The translations under genes were made by a program, and so were the position numbers. Positions 48,607 through 61,608 of a stretch of 64,000 nucleotides of DNA are shown here, one piece after another; positions within the stretch are counted from its first letter, which is position 1; each line of letters opens with the position of its first letter. The DNA lies in NCBI RefSeq assembly GCF_034702125.1, contig NC_085865.1, forward strand, positions 27,345,540 through 27,409,539. The letters run 5' to 3'. Below the pieces are notes generated by a model. That model saw nothing but the letters and a program-made list of their open reading frames with translations, was not told where the DNA came from and did not search any database. This DNA comes from Engraulis encrasicolus. Taxonomy: Eukaryota > Chordata > Actinopteri > Clupeiformes > Engraulidae.

Positions 48607-50777
48607 TGTCAAAGAACATATAATAAAAAACAGTGTCTATAACCTGTCTAACAAGCCAGCATCTTCCTTTGAGGAGGGCAGATTAGGGCTTGGCATGCTC
48701 TCAAGATAATAATGAACATTCAAGCTTTTTATAAATGTCCATTCATACAGCATTCTCTATGCAAAACTGAGGAAAAGCTAAAGGAAATGGTATGACAGGC
48801 ATGGTTTAGTGCTGACGGGGTACATTCAAGGATGTGCTGCTGTAGCATGACAAAAACTGGTAACTTCATGCAAGAAATTCTCAACATCAGGAAAGGCAAA
48901 GCGGTAATATTCTGATACACACACCCAAAAATATCAGTGGTCTTAGTAACAAAAGTGTGCTACATGTGATTCTGGTCTCGTAAAGCACACTGCCTTTGCT
49001 ATAGTGTACGGACATGGGTTCATAGTCAGAACAAAAATTAATCACATTATCACATGTACTGTACAAATAACAATGTGAGGGGTAGGCCTAAATGTATTCA
49101 ATTAAAACAAATGATGAGTAAAGAGGTGCTGTCTACAACAACTTGTGTCTACCAACACTTAAAACTTGTCTTATGTTTTGTTCATAACCTCTCCTTGATA
49201 CACTCCCCAAATTGACGCAAAGAGGAATGTTGCGATATTTAGGGCAACACAGCGGGACACCAGCAGAAAAGAGGATGAGAAGTGCAGCCGCTGACGTCCA
49301 AAGTGAATAACGCACAGACAGGAGAACAAGTTACAGAACTTATAGAGTGGCAATAGAGAGGAGTACAATTGACTGGAGGATGTGGCACCACAATGTAAAT
49401 ACAGTGAATACTGTACACAACATCTTCTGAGTACCAGTCTTCAATCTTATTCTAAGTTCAATCTTATTCTAAATGCTTATTCTATACAAAATATACTATT
49501 TTTCCACCCTTAGAATAATACTTACAAAATCATGTCAGTGGTTCAAAGCAGGGTGATAGGCACCTATGAATTCACCATAGACAATAACTGCAATAAGCAA
49601 GTTTGAAGTAAAGTGAAGCTTCTGAGAGTAGTTTTGCTTTTGAGAGAAAAAAAAACGGCTGGGTTGCAAAATGACTTTAGAGTGACCTTGGAGACTTAAA
49701 GCGCATGGCTGTGGCATCATTTCAGACATAAAAGCGATAGACTCAGTCAATGTTGATGAAAAATGCCCATATCCCATATTCCTACTGGATTTAGCTGTTC
49801 TGATTACTGCAATAGAGAAAGAGAGAATCTGTACACATTGTATTGGTGCTGTAGCTTCTCAGGGGTTTTACTGAAGGCATGATGAAATTAAAAGAAAAAT
49901 GGAGGGGACATGCAACCACATTCAACACAACTAAACCCAGATTCATTCCACTATATCCCCTTCCTCCATGAAATGTAGGTTGCAAGACCATAAAAATACA
50001 GCACCAATAGATAGTACAGAAAGAGAGATAATGTATTGTATGTCCTACAGTAGGCCTATCTATGTGCAATATACACAAACACTGGCAACATGACATTATG
50101 TCAGTAGTGGCTGTACCCATTTGGGGGCGCTTGGGAAAATGTTGGCATGGGGCCCTTTTCAGTTATTTTTTTCTTTTGGGGGCCACTACAGCGGGCAGAT
50201 TTTGGTGTGACCTAAAGCTATTGCCCAGTCCGCCTTTAGTAAAACCAGCTTTGTCAGTCGTGGAGGCACAAAATACAGATGCATCGGAAGTTCTTACCCT
50301 TTGCACCCATAGGCCTACTAATGCCATCTCCCTCTTCAGTATTCACGTCTCACATCCATTGTCTCTACTTCCCCTTTCACCCCATTCCCATACAAATCAC
50401 ATTTATTCTTTAATAATTAACATCCATACAATCATTAAAATTGACTTTACTTTGTATTTCACTTTTGTATTGAACTTGTCTCAAGTTTCAACACACACAC
50501 TCAAGCTGAAAGAATGCCCTGTGTACTGTATAGTATGTTATGCCATGCACTACATGTAGTACATGAGCCAGACACCGCAATTAACATTTATCTTGCCGAC
50601 TTGACATACGGTACATAGCCTTTTTGCATCTGATAAAAATATTTTATTCAAAGTGCAAGTAATGTGCTCACTCAATTTAGCTTAGAGCTGAAATGTTGCT
50701 AATGGTGCTGAAACATTTTTTTAATTCACAACTTACACCCGCCCGCCGCCACTTAAATGTTAACTGATTTCTTTCAG
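48607..50777. other. Mostly unique sequence with a possible hAT remnant
   Basis: No gene supported. At about 50105-50250, CAGTAGTGGCTGTACCC, TGGCATGGGGCCC and GCCCAGTCCGCC resemble hAT MITE ends, without a firm boundary. Confidence 0.4.
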
Positions 50778-50918
50778 CAAAGCTTTCATGTGGAATTACA
50801 TCGGGTCTCCACACTTAGTTTACCCAATGACTCTAGGGGGAAATGCTTTTACAAGTGCCACTTATATCTGGAACACCACGGCACTTCCACATCCTTCCCG
50901 CTCGGTGCTTTACTGCAG
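50778..50918 (+). other. Candidate 141-bp exon (weak)
   Basis: The acceptor AACTGATTTCTTTCAG and donor CTGCAG followed by GTTGCA bracket 47 open codons in phase 0. A second frame is open as well (WNYIGSPHLVYPMTLGGNAF). Two open frames with no recognised family mean this may be chance. The 250 bp downstream are repeat-free and moderately GC-rich. Confidence 0.2.
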
Positions 50919-51801
50919 GTTGCACTGTTGTCCCATTGCGCTGAGGGACGTCAGTCAGTAGGACTCATGTGACCCGTGGAGATTTCTGCAGATGGCGGAT
51001 ATTTACAGTCATAATGGACTCAACGCGGACCCGTTGTTTCCCTGAGAAACCTGAGTCAGCAGCGGGATGGAAGTGGTGGTGGTGGGTGTGAGGAGGTGCC
51101 AGCAGCAACAGTAAAGTGGCCATGCTGATGCAGTAATTGGCTTGGAAACACTGCGGCCTGCCTGGGGACAACATACATCACTAATCACCACTCTAATGTG
51201 AGGCATTTAGCACAAAACAAGTACCGAGACCATGCATGCATGCATACTTCATACGCTTTGTTGCAGCTCGATGTGTTTATGTGCTTTTTATGGGTTTGTG
51301 TGTGCTTGTGTGTTTATTGATTGCCCTGAGGAGTGTGAGAACAGTGCATGTGACCTGCATGGCCTGGGTATGGGTGTATTGAGCTTTTCCAGTCCAGCCA
51401 CAGCAGGAAAACACCAGTGTATTCAATAATCATTGACCAGTTAAATGGCTCAATCAACTTTAACCCCTTTGGGCAGAGCCTCTGTTATTACCTTACTGTC
51501 ACTTAAATTCTAACGTCCAAGTCCAACTGTATTACTTCAAGAAAACAGTAATGTTGTTATGATGTAGTTGAGGTTTACTCTCTCTCTCTCTCACACACAC
51601 ACTCTTTGAATCTCCGGGTGCTTGCTTATCAGTCACCAGATGTGTGTGAGGCATTTGAGGTATAGGCATACAAAACATAACTGGGGAGGGAATAATCCTG
51701 AATACCATGCTTACATAACATACAAAGACTACACACATATTCATTGGCTGTAGATTTATCTGACTATGGTGACAGAGGCTTTGAAAATGGTAGGTTTATA
51801 T
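50919..51801. other. Unannotated; possible conserved block at 51110-51220
   Basis: A repeat-free segment with GCAGTAATTGGCTTGGAAAC and CATCACTAATCACC has an enhancer-like texture. A short (TC)n(AC)n tract is at about 51578-51602. No gene supported. Confidence 0.3.
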
Positions 51802-53011
51802 TAGCCTCGCGAGCCATCCTACGTACTTCCGCTCGTGACAATGACGTACACATCTGCGCCAGAGCCATTGGTCTGCGCTATGTTGTTGTTGAGTAGCTGC
51901 CAGTGTTCTGTCGAGATATGTTGCTCGATAGTGGTGTTCTATCGATTTGCGCTGCCTCATGTAAATGAGCGACCTTGATTTTCCGTGGAAGACGTTTCAA
52001 TCGGCCATGGTCCACGTAGGACTGTTTTAATAACCATTACTTTATTTATTTCACGGACAGGGGTGTGCAATCGTTCGTGCGGAGTTTAATAAGAACGTGC
52101 GGCTGCTGACCACTAAAAAAACAGCGAGCCTCTCGTTTGAGCAAGTTAAGAAACGTGCCATATGAAAGAGACTGAGCTGAGTTTGCACAAATACAGGACT
52201 GGAGAAAGTGTTTGGGATCAGGGCCTGGCTTTGGGTTGTTTAATGCAGCCATTGCCATATGAAATGATGTGCTATGGGGATAAACAAGCGCGGTTTAGAG
52301 ATTCCCAGATAGCATATTGTGGCTTTGTTTTGACAGATGTCTGTCAATTTATGTGCAACATCTCTTTTAATGACCGGAATCATATTTTCAAAACATCCCC
52401 ACCAGCGCATTTCTTATTGTACCAATCCAGCCTTAGGCTACTTAACCCATACGAGAGTATGCAATTTCCGAAGCAGTAGTCTACTGCCAATTTCAATATG
52501 CTGCTTGATGAGTTTTGATCAGCAGAGTGCTGCTGTGCGATGCGTAGGAAGGAGGCTGACGACTTCTCTCATTTCAGGATATTTATTCGACTGAACACAG
52601 AAATATGGCCATCTACCAGTTGGGTTGAGCCCGGACAAACTGAATGGAATAGGCTGACAATCATATAAATGCCCATCTACGGCAAGTCCATTGTGTCAAA
52701 ATACAGTCGATGAACAATCACACATAACTCACATCAAACTGCGGTCGCACAATTCGATGGGCAATCACCCGCAAAAACCACCGCGAGGGTGTGCGCATGC
52801 GTGCGCATGCTCAGTAGCTAAAAGGATCACATCTCGATGGGTCGCTCATATAGACAGGACACCTGCGATTGGGTGAGAGGTGTCCAATAATTTCAATAAC
52901 CATAATTGAGTGCAAACTTCCTGCTTCTTGCAATCGCTTCAGAGCAAACAAATGCCAGACCATAAATACGAAATGAAATGGTAGTATTATGGGATGGTCA
53001 GGACCAGGCTA
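51802..53011. mobile_element. TIR element with TAGCC ends, about 1.2 kb
   Basis: The left end TAGCCTCGCGAGCCATCC pairs with the inverted right end TAGCCTGGTCCTGACCATCC. Flanking 9-mers GGTTTATAT and GGGCTATAT agree at 7 of 9 positions, consistent with an aged 9-bp duplication. The 47-bp insert at 10580 has the same style. No transposase-like frame was found. A Mutator-like mobiliser would fit 9-bp duplications, but this is inference. Confidence 0.7.
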
Positions 53012-53859
<848 letters not shown>

Positions 53860-53861
<2 letters not shown>

Positions 53862-53960
53862 GTATATTTCCTTCTACTGTTAATGTAGAATTCAATAGAA
53901 TTCTATTGTATTGGACATTGATAGTAGAAGAAAATATGGTGTGTGTGTGTTCTGTGTGTG
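53860..53960. repeat. Hairpin between (CA)n and (TG)n
   Basis: The 16-bp perfect palindrome CAATAGAATTCTATTG sits at 53893-53908. Arms of about 35-40 bp flank it (TTCCTTCTACTGTTAATG versus CATTGATAGTAGAAGAA). The arms continue into CA repeats on the left and TG repeats on the right, so the microsatellites are part of the foldback. Confidence 0.8.
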
Positions 53961-56900
53961 TCTTGCAGGCAGCGAGGATGAGAAGATACAAAGCTGTAAC
54001 GAGATTTACAGGAAAACATTAATCTAATGTATATCTATTCCTGTATTTACTTCACTTTTCAGCTCTTTTTGGCTGGTCAATAATGTAATGTGATGTTGGA
54101 AAGCTAGAGTATATAACTGTTGATATATAGATATATTCTACAATAAGTCCAATACAACAACTTTGTTTAATGCCATATCTGCCAGCTACCCTTAGGTCCC
54201 ATGACTTGCTTCTTTGATCTTTGGAATTCAAAGAGACACTGTCACAGGACTTGTTAATTCAATTAGGACAAGTGTTGGTGGGTTCATAAAAAAAGAGATG
54301 GCCTGGGAATGCTCAGGTAACTGTTAATCTGGTTGAATAAACCCCTCTGTCACAGAAGAGACGGAAATCTAAATTGGCAATTAGGTCTTGGATAAAAGCC
54401 TTATTAACAAAAGCAAAGTACGTGAAATAGCTAAGTGCAAGAGTGTCCAGGGAAATGGTTTGTCGACACATTATTCATCACGAGGCTAAGTGAGGGGATG
54501 GGGGTTGGGGTGTTAAATTCTAATAGCATTAAGCCCCGATAGTTGTGGCTCCTAACACCCAGTTTTAATAACTATCACCATAATTCATACGATACATGTG
54601 GAAGCATTCCAACAGCAGGGCCATTTAATTATCTCTCCCATGTGAATAGCCACTGCTTTTAACAACAGCAGCATTTGAGATAGATTGAGGGGAGGAAGAA
54701 CAACAGCAGATACAGTGCCAGAAAAGAAGAGGAGGAGGAGTTGGGCAGAACGACAGAGTTACAATGAAGAACGAATATGCTGAAAGTGAGGAGATGAAGA
54801 CAAATGTAGAAATGTGAATAGAATAATGTCAGAAAAAAAGTGAAAGACAAAATAAAGAGATGGGGGAAAACAGAGCAATACAAAGAACTGACAGGTTGAA
54901 AACAGATGTTTTATTCAAGACATGGGTGTTGAAGACAAGATAAAAAAAGACCAAAAACAACAGAAAAACAGTTAAGTGGAGTATGGATGACAAGGAAGGG
55001 TGACGAGGATGAAAGAAATCAAGCATGAGCTTGTAACAGCAGGATACAATTCCTAGTGGACAGTGACAATAACTGAAACGTATTAATAAAACCAGGGATA
55101 GATTTAATTCATAGTGACCGTCTTATAGTAAAATAACGTATGTGGGGGAATGACAACGAAAGAAAAAGAAAAACTCTACCTAATGGAGCCAAGATGGGAA
55201 TAGAGACTTCACAGTGACGCACACCACAGCCTTGGTCCTCTGAGACAACGCTTTCCCGTCTTTATCAGGGTGCTCATTCGACTGTCATAGAAAGCCTTGG
55301 TACATCTGCACATTTGACAGCATCTCATTTATTCAAAAGGAACCTTGACCAGAGCTTGCTCCCTAAAATAAAAAATATATTGGCTTAGAGGAACCACCAT
55401 GAGCGGCCATCATGGCCACATCTGCACTGATATTAATTGATTTCATGCTCTGGCTGAAGGGTGGATGGAGGCTAATGGACCACAATTATCTAATTTTGCT
55501 TTTGTTAGGGTCTTGATGAATTAATGGCAAGTCAAGGATAGGCCATGTGTCCTCAGGGTTGGGGGTTGGTCTGGGGCTGGCTCAAAATCACACAAAAAAA
55601 ACCTCACTGAAGAAATAAACAGCACAAATTAAAAATAAAATGTATACTATATTGCTAAACTCTTCTGACAAATACATCTAAATTAATGTTTCTGCTTCTC
55701 TCACAATTATAAGATATTCTGAAAAGGTGTCTTTGTATCTTTATTTTCAAGATTAATCGAGCAACCTTCAATAGTTCTGGCAGACCCCGATGTCAACGTG
55801 CCCTTTGTCCATTGGCTGACGCCGAGCCAACCCATACAGCTGTCCACGAATCAACCGCGCTTTGGTTAATCAGCTGCTGACAAGCTGGTGACGAGGAGAA
55901 ATAAAATATCAAAGAGGCATAAATTCCACAAGCGTTCCATCTCTTGGACTGGCCATAAGGCATACAGTGCATTTGCCCGTAGTGCATTACACAACCCTAA
56001 TGTTGTATAACTATAAGCACAATTCACTTCACACACAATTTTCAAAATGATGAACACAATCGTAGACTTCAATAACATCCTGAAAATTACATATTTTTTG
56101 CATAGAGAAACCAAGAGGCAAAGTGAGTTTCTATTTTTAATTGACTTTATCTAGTTGCTCCATTGTGTGCTAGTAATGTGAGGGGTGTGTTAACGATATG
56201 GTACAGAAACAGTTCATTTTACAACTACTGTATAGAGTACTGTAGAGTTAAGCAAACTGATTTGGGGTTTGCAACATATCTGCACAGTTGTTCCGATTTG
56301 GTGTGAGGATGCTTTATCCATGTGAAGAGTTCTGCAGACACAGCTCAAGTTTTAAAAAATGCTTTAGCGATCAGAAAAACATGTAAATCATTGCCAAAAA
56401 TGATAATAAAGTATAGGCACTGGAGAAAACTAGAATAAAAAGTGAGAAAAGTTAAATTTTGCTTGAACAGATTCACATTGAAATACATGAGAGGCTCAGA
56501 GTTTCTGAAGCGGGAGCGGCTTGACACATTTGCAGTGCACCCATGTTTGTGAATCAACAAGCCCTTACCTTTTTTTTAAAACCGTAAAGCAGTAAATGTA
56601 ATGGGATGGAAAGGAAGTGTGTCCATATTTAGACTACAGTCCTCCCGAGGAATCTCATTCCCTTTTATTACAATCCATGCTTCAAACACCTCCCTAATAC
56701 AAAACCAAATGAGTGTGTCTAACCATGACTGACATGCGCTATGCATCAGACTCCATACATATTCATCAGGCCACAGCGGGACTGGGAATAAAGGAGGTGT
56801 TTTGCAGTAGACAGTCGGTTCTCTCATTCCTCACTACTACAGCTAACAGCAGCATGCAAGCCCATGTGTACATGTGAGCAAATCACTGCACAAGCCTCAA

Positions 56901-57701
56901 GTAGGCCTAACCCTTTTCTACACACAGGGCTATCGTTACTGGCACCATACTGTAATCTCAGAGAGTGGTCCACTTATTACAGGTGTAAGTCAAACTGTTA
57001 TTGATTTATGTTGAATTTGACATTGGCCACACAATAAAATGACACATGACCCCCCCCATCCCCCTTCACCACCTACTGCGGGTTAACCTCTTGATAAAAT
57101 AAGCCTATGCTGTGGCAGCAATATCTAGGAAGAGGATTACATACACACTGCTGGACTTGCCTTTGAGGTTATTTCCTGCTGACATACAACAACCCAACAT
57201 TGGAAAATGGTACCAGAACAAAATAATCACTGTTGTTCCACTTGGTTTGGGCTTATGATACAGTGTGGCCTTTACGTGAGGTTAAGTGTATCGCTTATGC
57301 TCTGAATGTCGTCTCAGTTGGAAGAACAATGTTGTCATGTAAGCTGCAGCAAACCTAACCTTTCTAGGAAAGGTCAGGCAGAGCTGGTTCAAACATGGCT
57401 TAATGGATCCAAATTGATCCAAAGCATCCCCAAGCACTTACCTATATTGGGACCTTCATCTCTTTCTGTGTTCCTCATAACCTTTTTTCTCACTTTGATC
57501 TCAACCTTACTTTCTTTTTTGTTCATTTATTCCCTTTCCACATACAACAAATCTTTCAGTCTCACCTCACAAAACACTGGTACAATGGACTTCAATTGGT
57601 TTAAGTGATGTATTCATGTCTTCACTCCACTTATGTTTACTGCAGATTAATAATTTGAAAAATAAATACATTTTGGAGCTTTATAAGATATGTTGGGGTA
57701 T
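53961..57701. other. Mostly unique; possible conserved block at 55380-55530
   Basis: No gene supported. A purine-rich stretch spans about 54680-55020, producing Ser/Leu/Phe-rich minus-strand frames. The block 55380-55530 contains GATATTAATTGATTTCATG and ACAATTATCTAATTTTGC and is repeat-free, with an enhancer-like texture only. Confidence 0.35.
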
Positions 57702-57850
57702 GCCTTTATTGTGACAGGATTCTTACAGAGGGACAGGAAATGAGCTGTGTGAGAGAGAGACGGGGAAGGTTCGGCGAATGACCCGGGTCAGATTCGAACT
57801 CTGGTCACTAGCGTAGAAACCCAGTGCCCCAACGTAGGCCACGGCAGGGG
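57702..57850 (-). mobile_element. tRNA-derived SINE, minus strand
   Basis: On the minus strand the head is CCCCTGCCGTGGCC, followed by a B-box-like AGTTCGAATCT. Then come GACCCGGGTCATTCGCCGAA, CCTTCCCCGTCTCTCTC and CATTTCCTGTCCCTCTG, and a tail CACAATAAAGGCA. It is the same family as 29512-29674. It is degraded in the anticodon-arm region and not a functional tRNA. Confidence 0.8.
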
Positions 57851-59349
<1,499 letters not shown>

Positions 59350-59472
59350 GCTGCAGTGGTGGGGTCTGTCTGGAGGTCCATTGGGGATGGTCAATCAAGT
59401 TCCCTGGTGTGTCTCCAGACTCTAATGTGTGATAAGCATTCTCACTGTGTTGGCCATGATCACAGTGTTCAG
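59350..59472 (+). other. Candidate 123-bp exon (weak)
   Basis: The acceptor TCCTTTATTCTCCCATGCAG and a weak donor GTTCAG followed by GTGTGG bracket 41 open codons in phase 0, including AAVVGSVWRSIGDGQ. If the donor is not used, the frame continues to a stop after KKKRGRYKLV at 59535, as a terminal exon would. No family recognised. Confidence 0.2.
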
Positions 59473-59716
59473 GTGTGGCGCTGCCTTTCTAACCTTTCCT
59501 CAAAGAAGAAGAGAGGAAGATACAAATTAGTCTAGACAAAAGAGGACAAGAAAGAACAAGCCCAAGGCCACAGCATCAGCACGGGCCTTATCTGATTTCC
59601 GTGGGCAAACACCAGCTCGTTTTAAATATAACACTGCCAATTTTGGGGCAAATATAGCATCTTAATTAAGGCAAATGATAAAATGAACTAGTTAGTATTC
59701 ATGTTTATGGAAGGAC

Positions 59717-60410
59717 CAGCCTGATCTCCAAAAATTCTGTGCTCCTGGACACGGATGTTAAGGACACGAAATCCGTGTCCAGGAGCACGGATTTTGCCAA
59801 AATTCCGTGCTCCTGGACACGGAATTGTTTTCCGTGCTCCTGGACACGGAATTGTTTTCCGTGTTCCTGGACACGGAATTGCTTTCTATAGGCTATTACC
59901 ACAGCACTGTGTAACTCTATCATTAGAAAATACATACCAAATGCTAATTCTAAACAAAATAATGCTATAGCAATTTAAGTTGTGCCCTGACCAAAACATT
60001 CCCTAACCTTAACCTGTCATTTAAGACATATTTTTGAGAAATATATTTTCCGGTTGGTTGCTAGGCTATCAAATTCATATAATGAATGAAAGAAAACTAG
60101 TTGTGCCAAGACCAAAACAATCCATAACCCTAACCTGTCAGTAGGAAATGTTTTTTTTTTTAGAAAAAATATTTGAAATTAGAAAAATCCTGAGAAAACA
60201 CAAGACTGTGGAAACATAGAGCTGTGGGATTAGCCTATAGAGAGAGCACTTCCCTGTGTCCATCACGGAAAACAATTCCGTGTCCAGGAGCACGGAAAAC
60301 AATTCCGTGTCCAGGAGCACGGAATTTTGGCAAAATCCGTGCTCCTGGAAACGGATTTTGTGCCCTTAACATCCGTGTCCAGGAGCACAGAATTTTTGGA
60401 GATCATGTTG
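59717..60410 (-). mobile_element. Palindromic hairpin element H1, copy 2 (inverted)
   Basis: This is the reverse-orientation counterpart of 4094-4783. It has the same TGATCTCCAAAAATTCTGTG-type ends, the same GTGTCCAGGAGCAC repeats near both ends and the same two interior cores (CCTAACCTTAACCTGTCA and CCCTAACCTGTCAG on the plus strand). No target duplication is obvious. Open frames across it are artefacts of the repeats. Confidence 0.85.
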
Positions 60411-60504
60411 CAGCCACAGATATGTTACCACTGTTCCCACATCTTCAGAGGCGCATCTTGCCACCAGGCAAGGCAGGCAGCCGCTTGGGGCCCCCAAGCC
60501 CCTA

Positions 60505-61505
60505 GGCAAGGCAAGGCAAGGCAAGTTTATTTATATAGCGCATTTCATACACAGGTGCAACTCAATGTGCTTCACAAAGTTAACAAATGTAAATGAAAGG
60601 AAAACAGGGAAATGAATTAGTCAAAAAACATTAAGATAAAACATAAGGTAAAAATAATAATAAAATAAAACATAAATAAACATAAAACCTTGAAAAACAA
60701 TTCTTATTTTACTTATTTACTTCTCTTATTTTACCGTCTTTTCATTCAATAATTTAAGAAAGCATCTGAGAACAGCTTTGTCTTGAGTCTAGATTTAAAG
60801 CTATCAATAGTGGGTGCATTTTTTACGTCATCTGGAAGCTGGTTCCAAAGCTTTGAAGCATAGAAGCTAAAGGCTGCCTCTCCACATTTTGTTTTGACTT
60901 TTGGAATCACCAGCAAATTCTTCTCCGTTGACCTTAGTGACCTGGTCGGTGCATACAGCTGAAACATATCCAGTAGATATGTGGGTCCCATTCCATTTAA
61001 TGATTTAAATACAAGTAGCATTGCCTTAAAATCAATTCTGTAGCTTACTGGGAGCCAATGCAGCGATCTTAAAATTGGAGTAATGTGGTCAAACTTCCTT
61101 GTCTTTGTAAGAACCCTTGCAGCTGCATTTTGTACCAGTTGAAGCTGTTTAATGGTCTTATTTGGGAGGCCAGTAAACAGACTGTTACAGTAATCGACTT
61201 TACTAGAAATGAAGGCATGTATTAGCTTCTCCAGATCATGTTTAGACATCAGGCCCCTAAATTTAGAGACGTTTTTTATGTGATAAAATGCAGACTTAGT
61301 AATAGCTTTCATGTGACTGTTGAAATTTAGGTCACTGTCAATGAGGACCCCAAGATTTTTAACTGTTTCCCTTGGTTTCAGTCCCTTCGTTTCAAGGATA
61401 GTAGCAATCTTTTGTCTCTCCTCTCTTTTCCCAAATATAATTACTTCAGTTTTTTCTGTGTTCAGCTGGAGGAAATTGTGAAGATAGTGAATAACAGCCC
61501 ATAGT
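60505..61505 (-). mobile_element. 5'-truncated non-LTR retrotransposon (L2/CR1-like)
   Basis: The minus strand carries the end of a reverse transcriptase frame. A non-coding 3' tail of about 240 bp follows it and ends in short (CTTGC)n-like repeats, seen on the plus strand as GGCAAGGCAAGGCAAG. 5' truncation upstream of the catalytic YxDD region and a simple-repeat 3' end are typical of L2/CR1-group insertions in fish. The 17-bp GTGAATAACAGCCCATA occurs twice in tandem at the 5' border (61487-61520). Confidence 0.85.
60746..61500 (-). pseudogene. Reverse transcriptase C-terminal fragment of LINE ORF2
   Basis: An uninterrupted frame of about 250 codons reads from FLQLNTEKTEVIIFG, a block just after the YxDD active site in L2/CR1-type enzymes. 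It runs through VKNLGVLIDSDLNFNSHM, VDYCNSLFTGLP, NAAARVLTKTRKFDHITP and LRSLHWLPVSYRIDFKAML to a C-terminal WNQLPDDVK and stop. The catalytic fingers and palm and the upstream endonuclease are absent, so the protein would be inactive. The lack of stops over 750 bp suggests recent insertion. The first few residues of the longest frame (to 61519) come from flanking DNA. Confidence 0.9.
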
Positions 61506-61608
61506 GAATAACAGCCCATACTGTACTACAGCAGTGGTGATTTTAGTTCAAATGTTCATTGTTTTGCATTTTCGCTTGGGGCCCCATCTGACCCTAGAAT
61601 CGCCTCTG

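Larger units (their letters stand above)
60446..61608. mobile_element. hAT MITE containing a LINE fragment
   Basis: The left end CAGAGGCG and inverted right end CAGAGGCG are followed by GGGGCCCC-rich sequence on both sides (GCTTGGGGCCCC inverted). The flanks CACATCTT (60438-60445) and CACATATT (61609-61616) are an 8-bp duplication with one change. The LINE fragment occupies 60505 to about 61505. Without it, the MITE would be about 160 bp. Confidence 0.85.
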
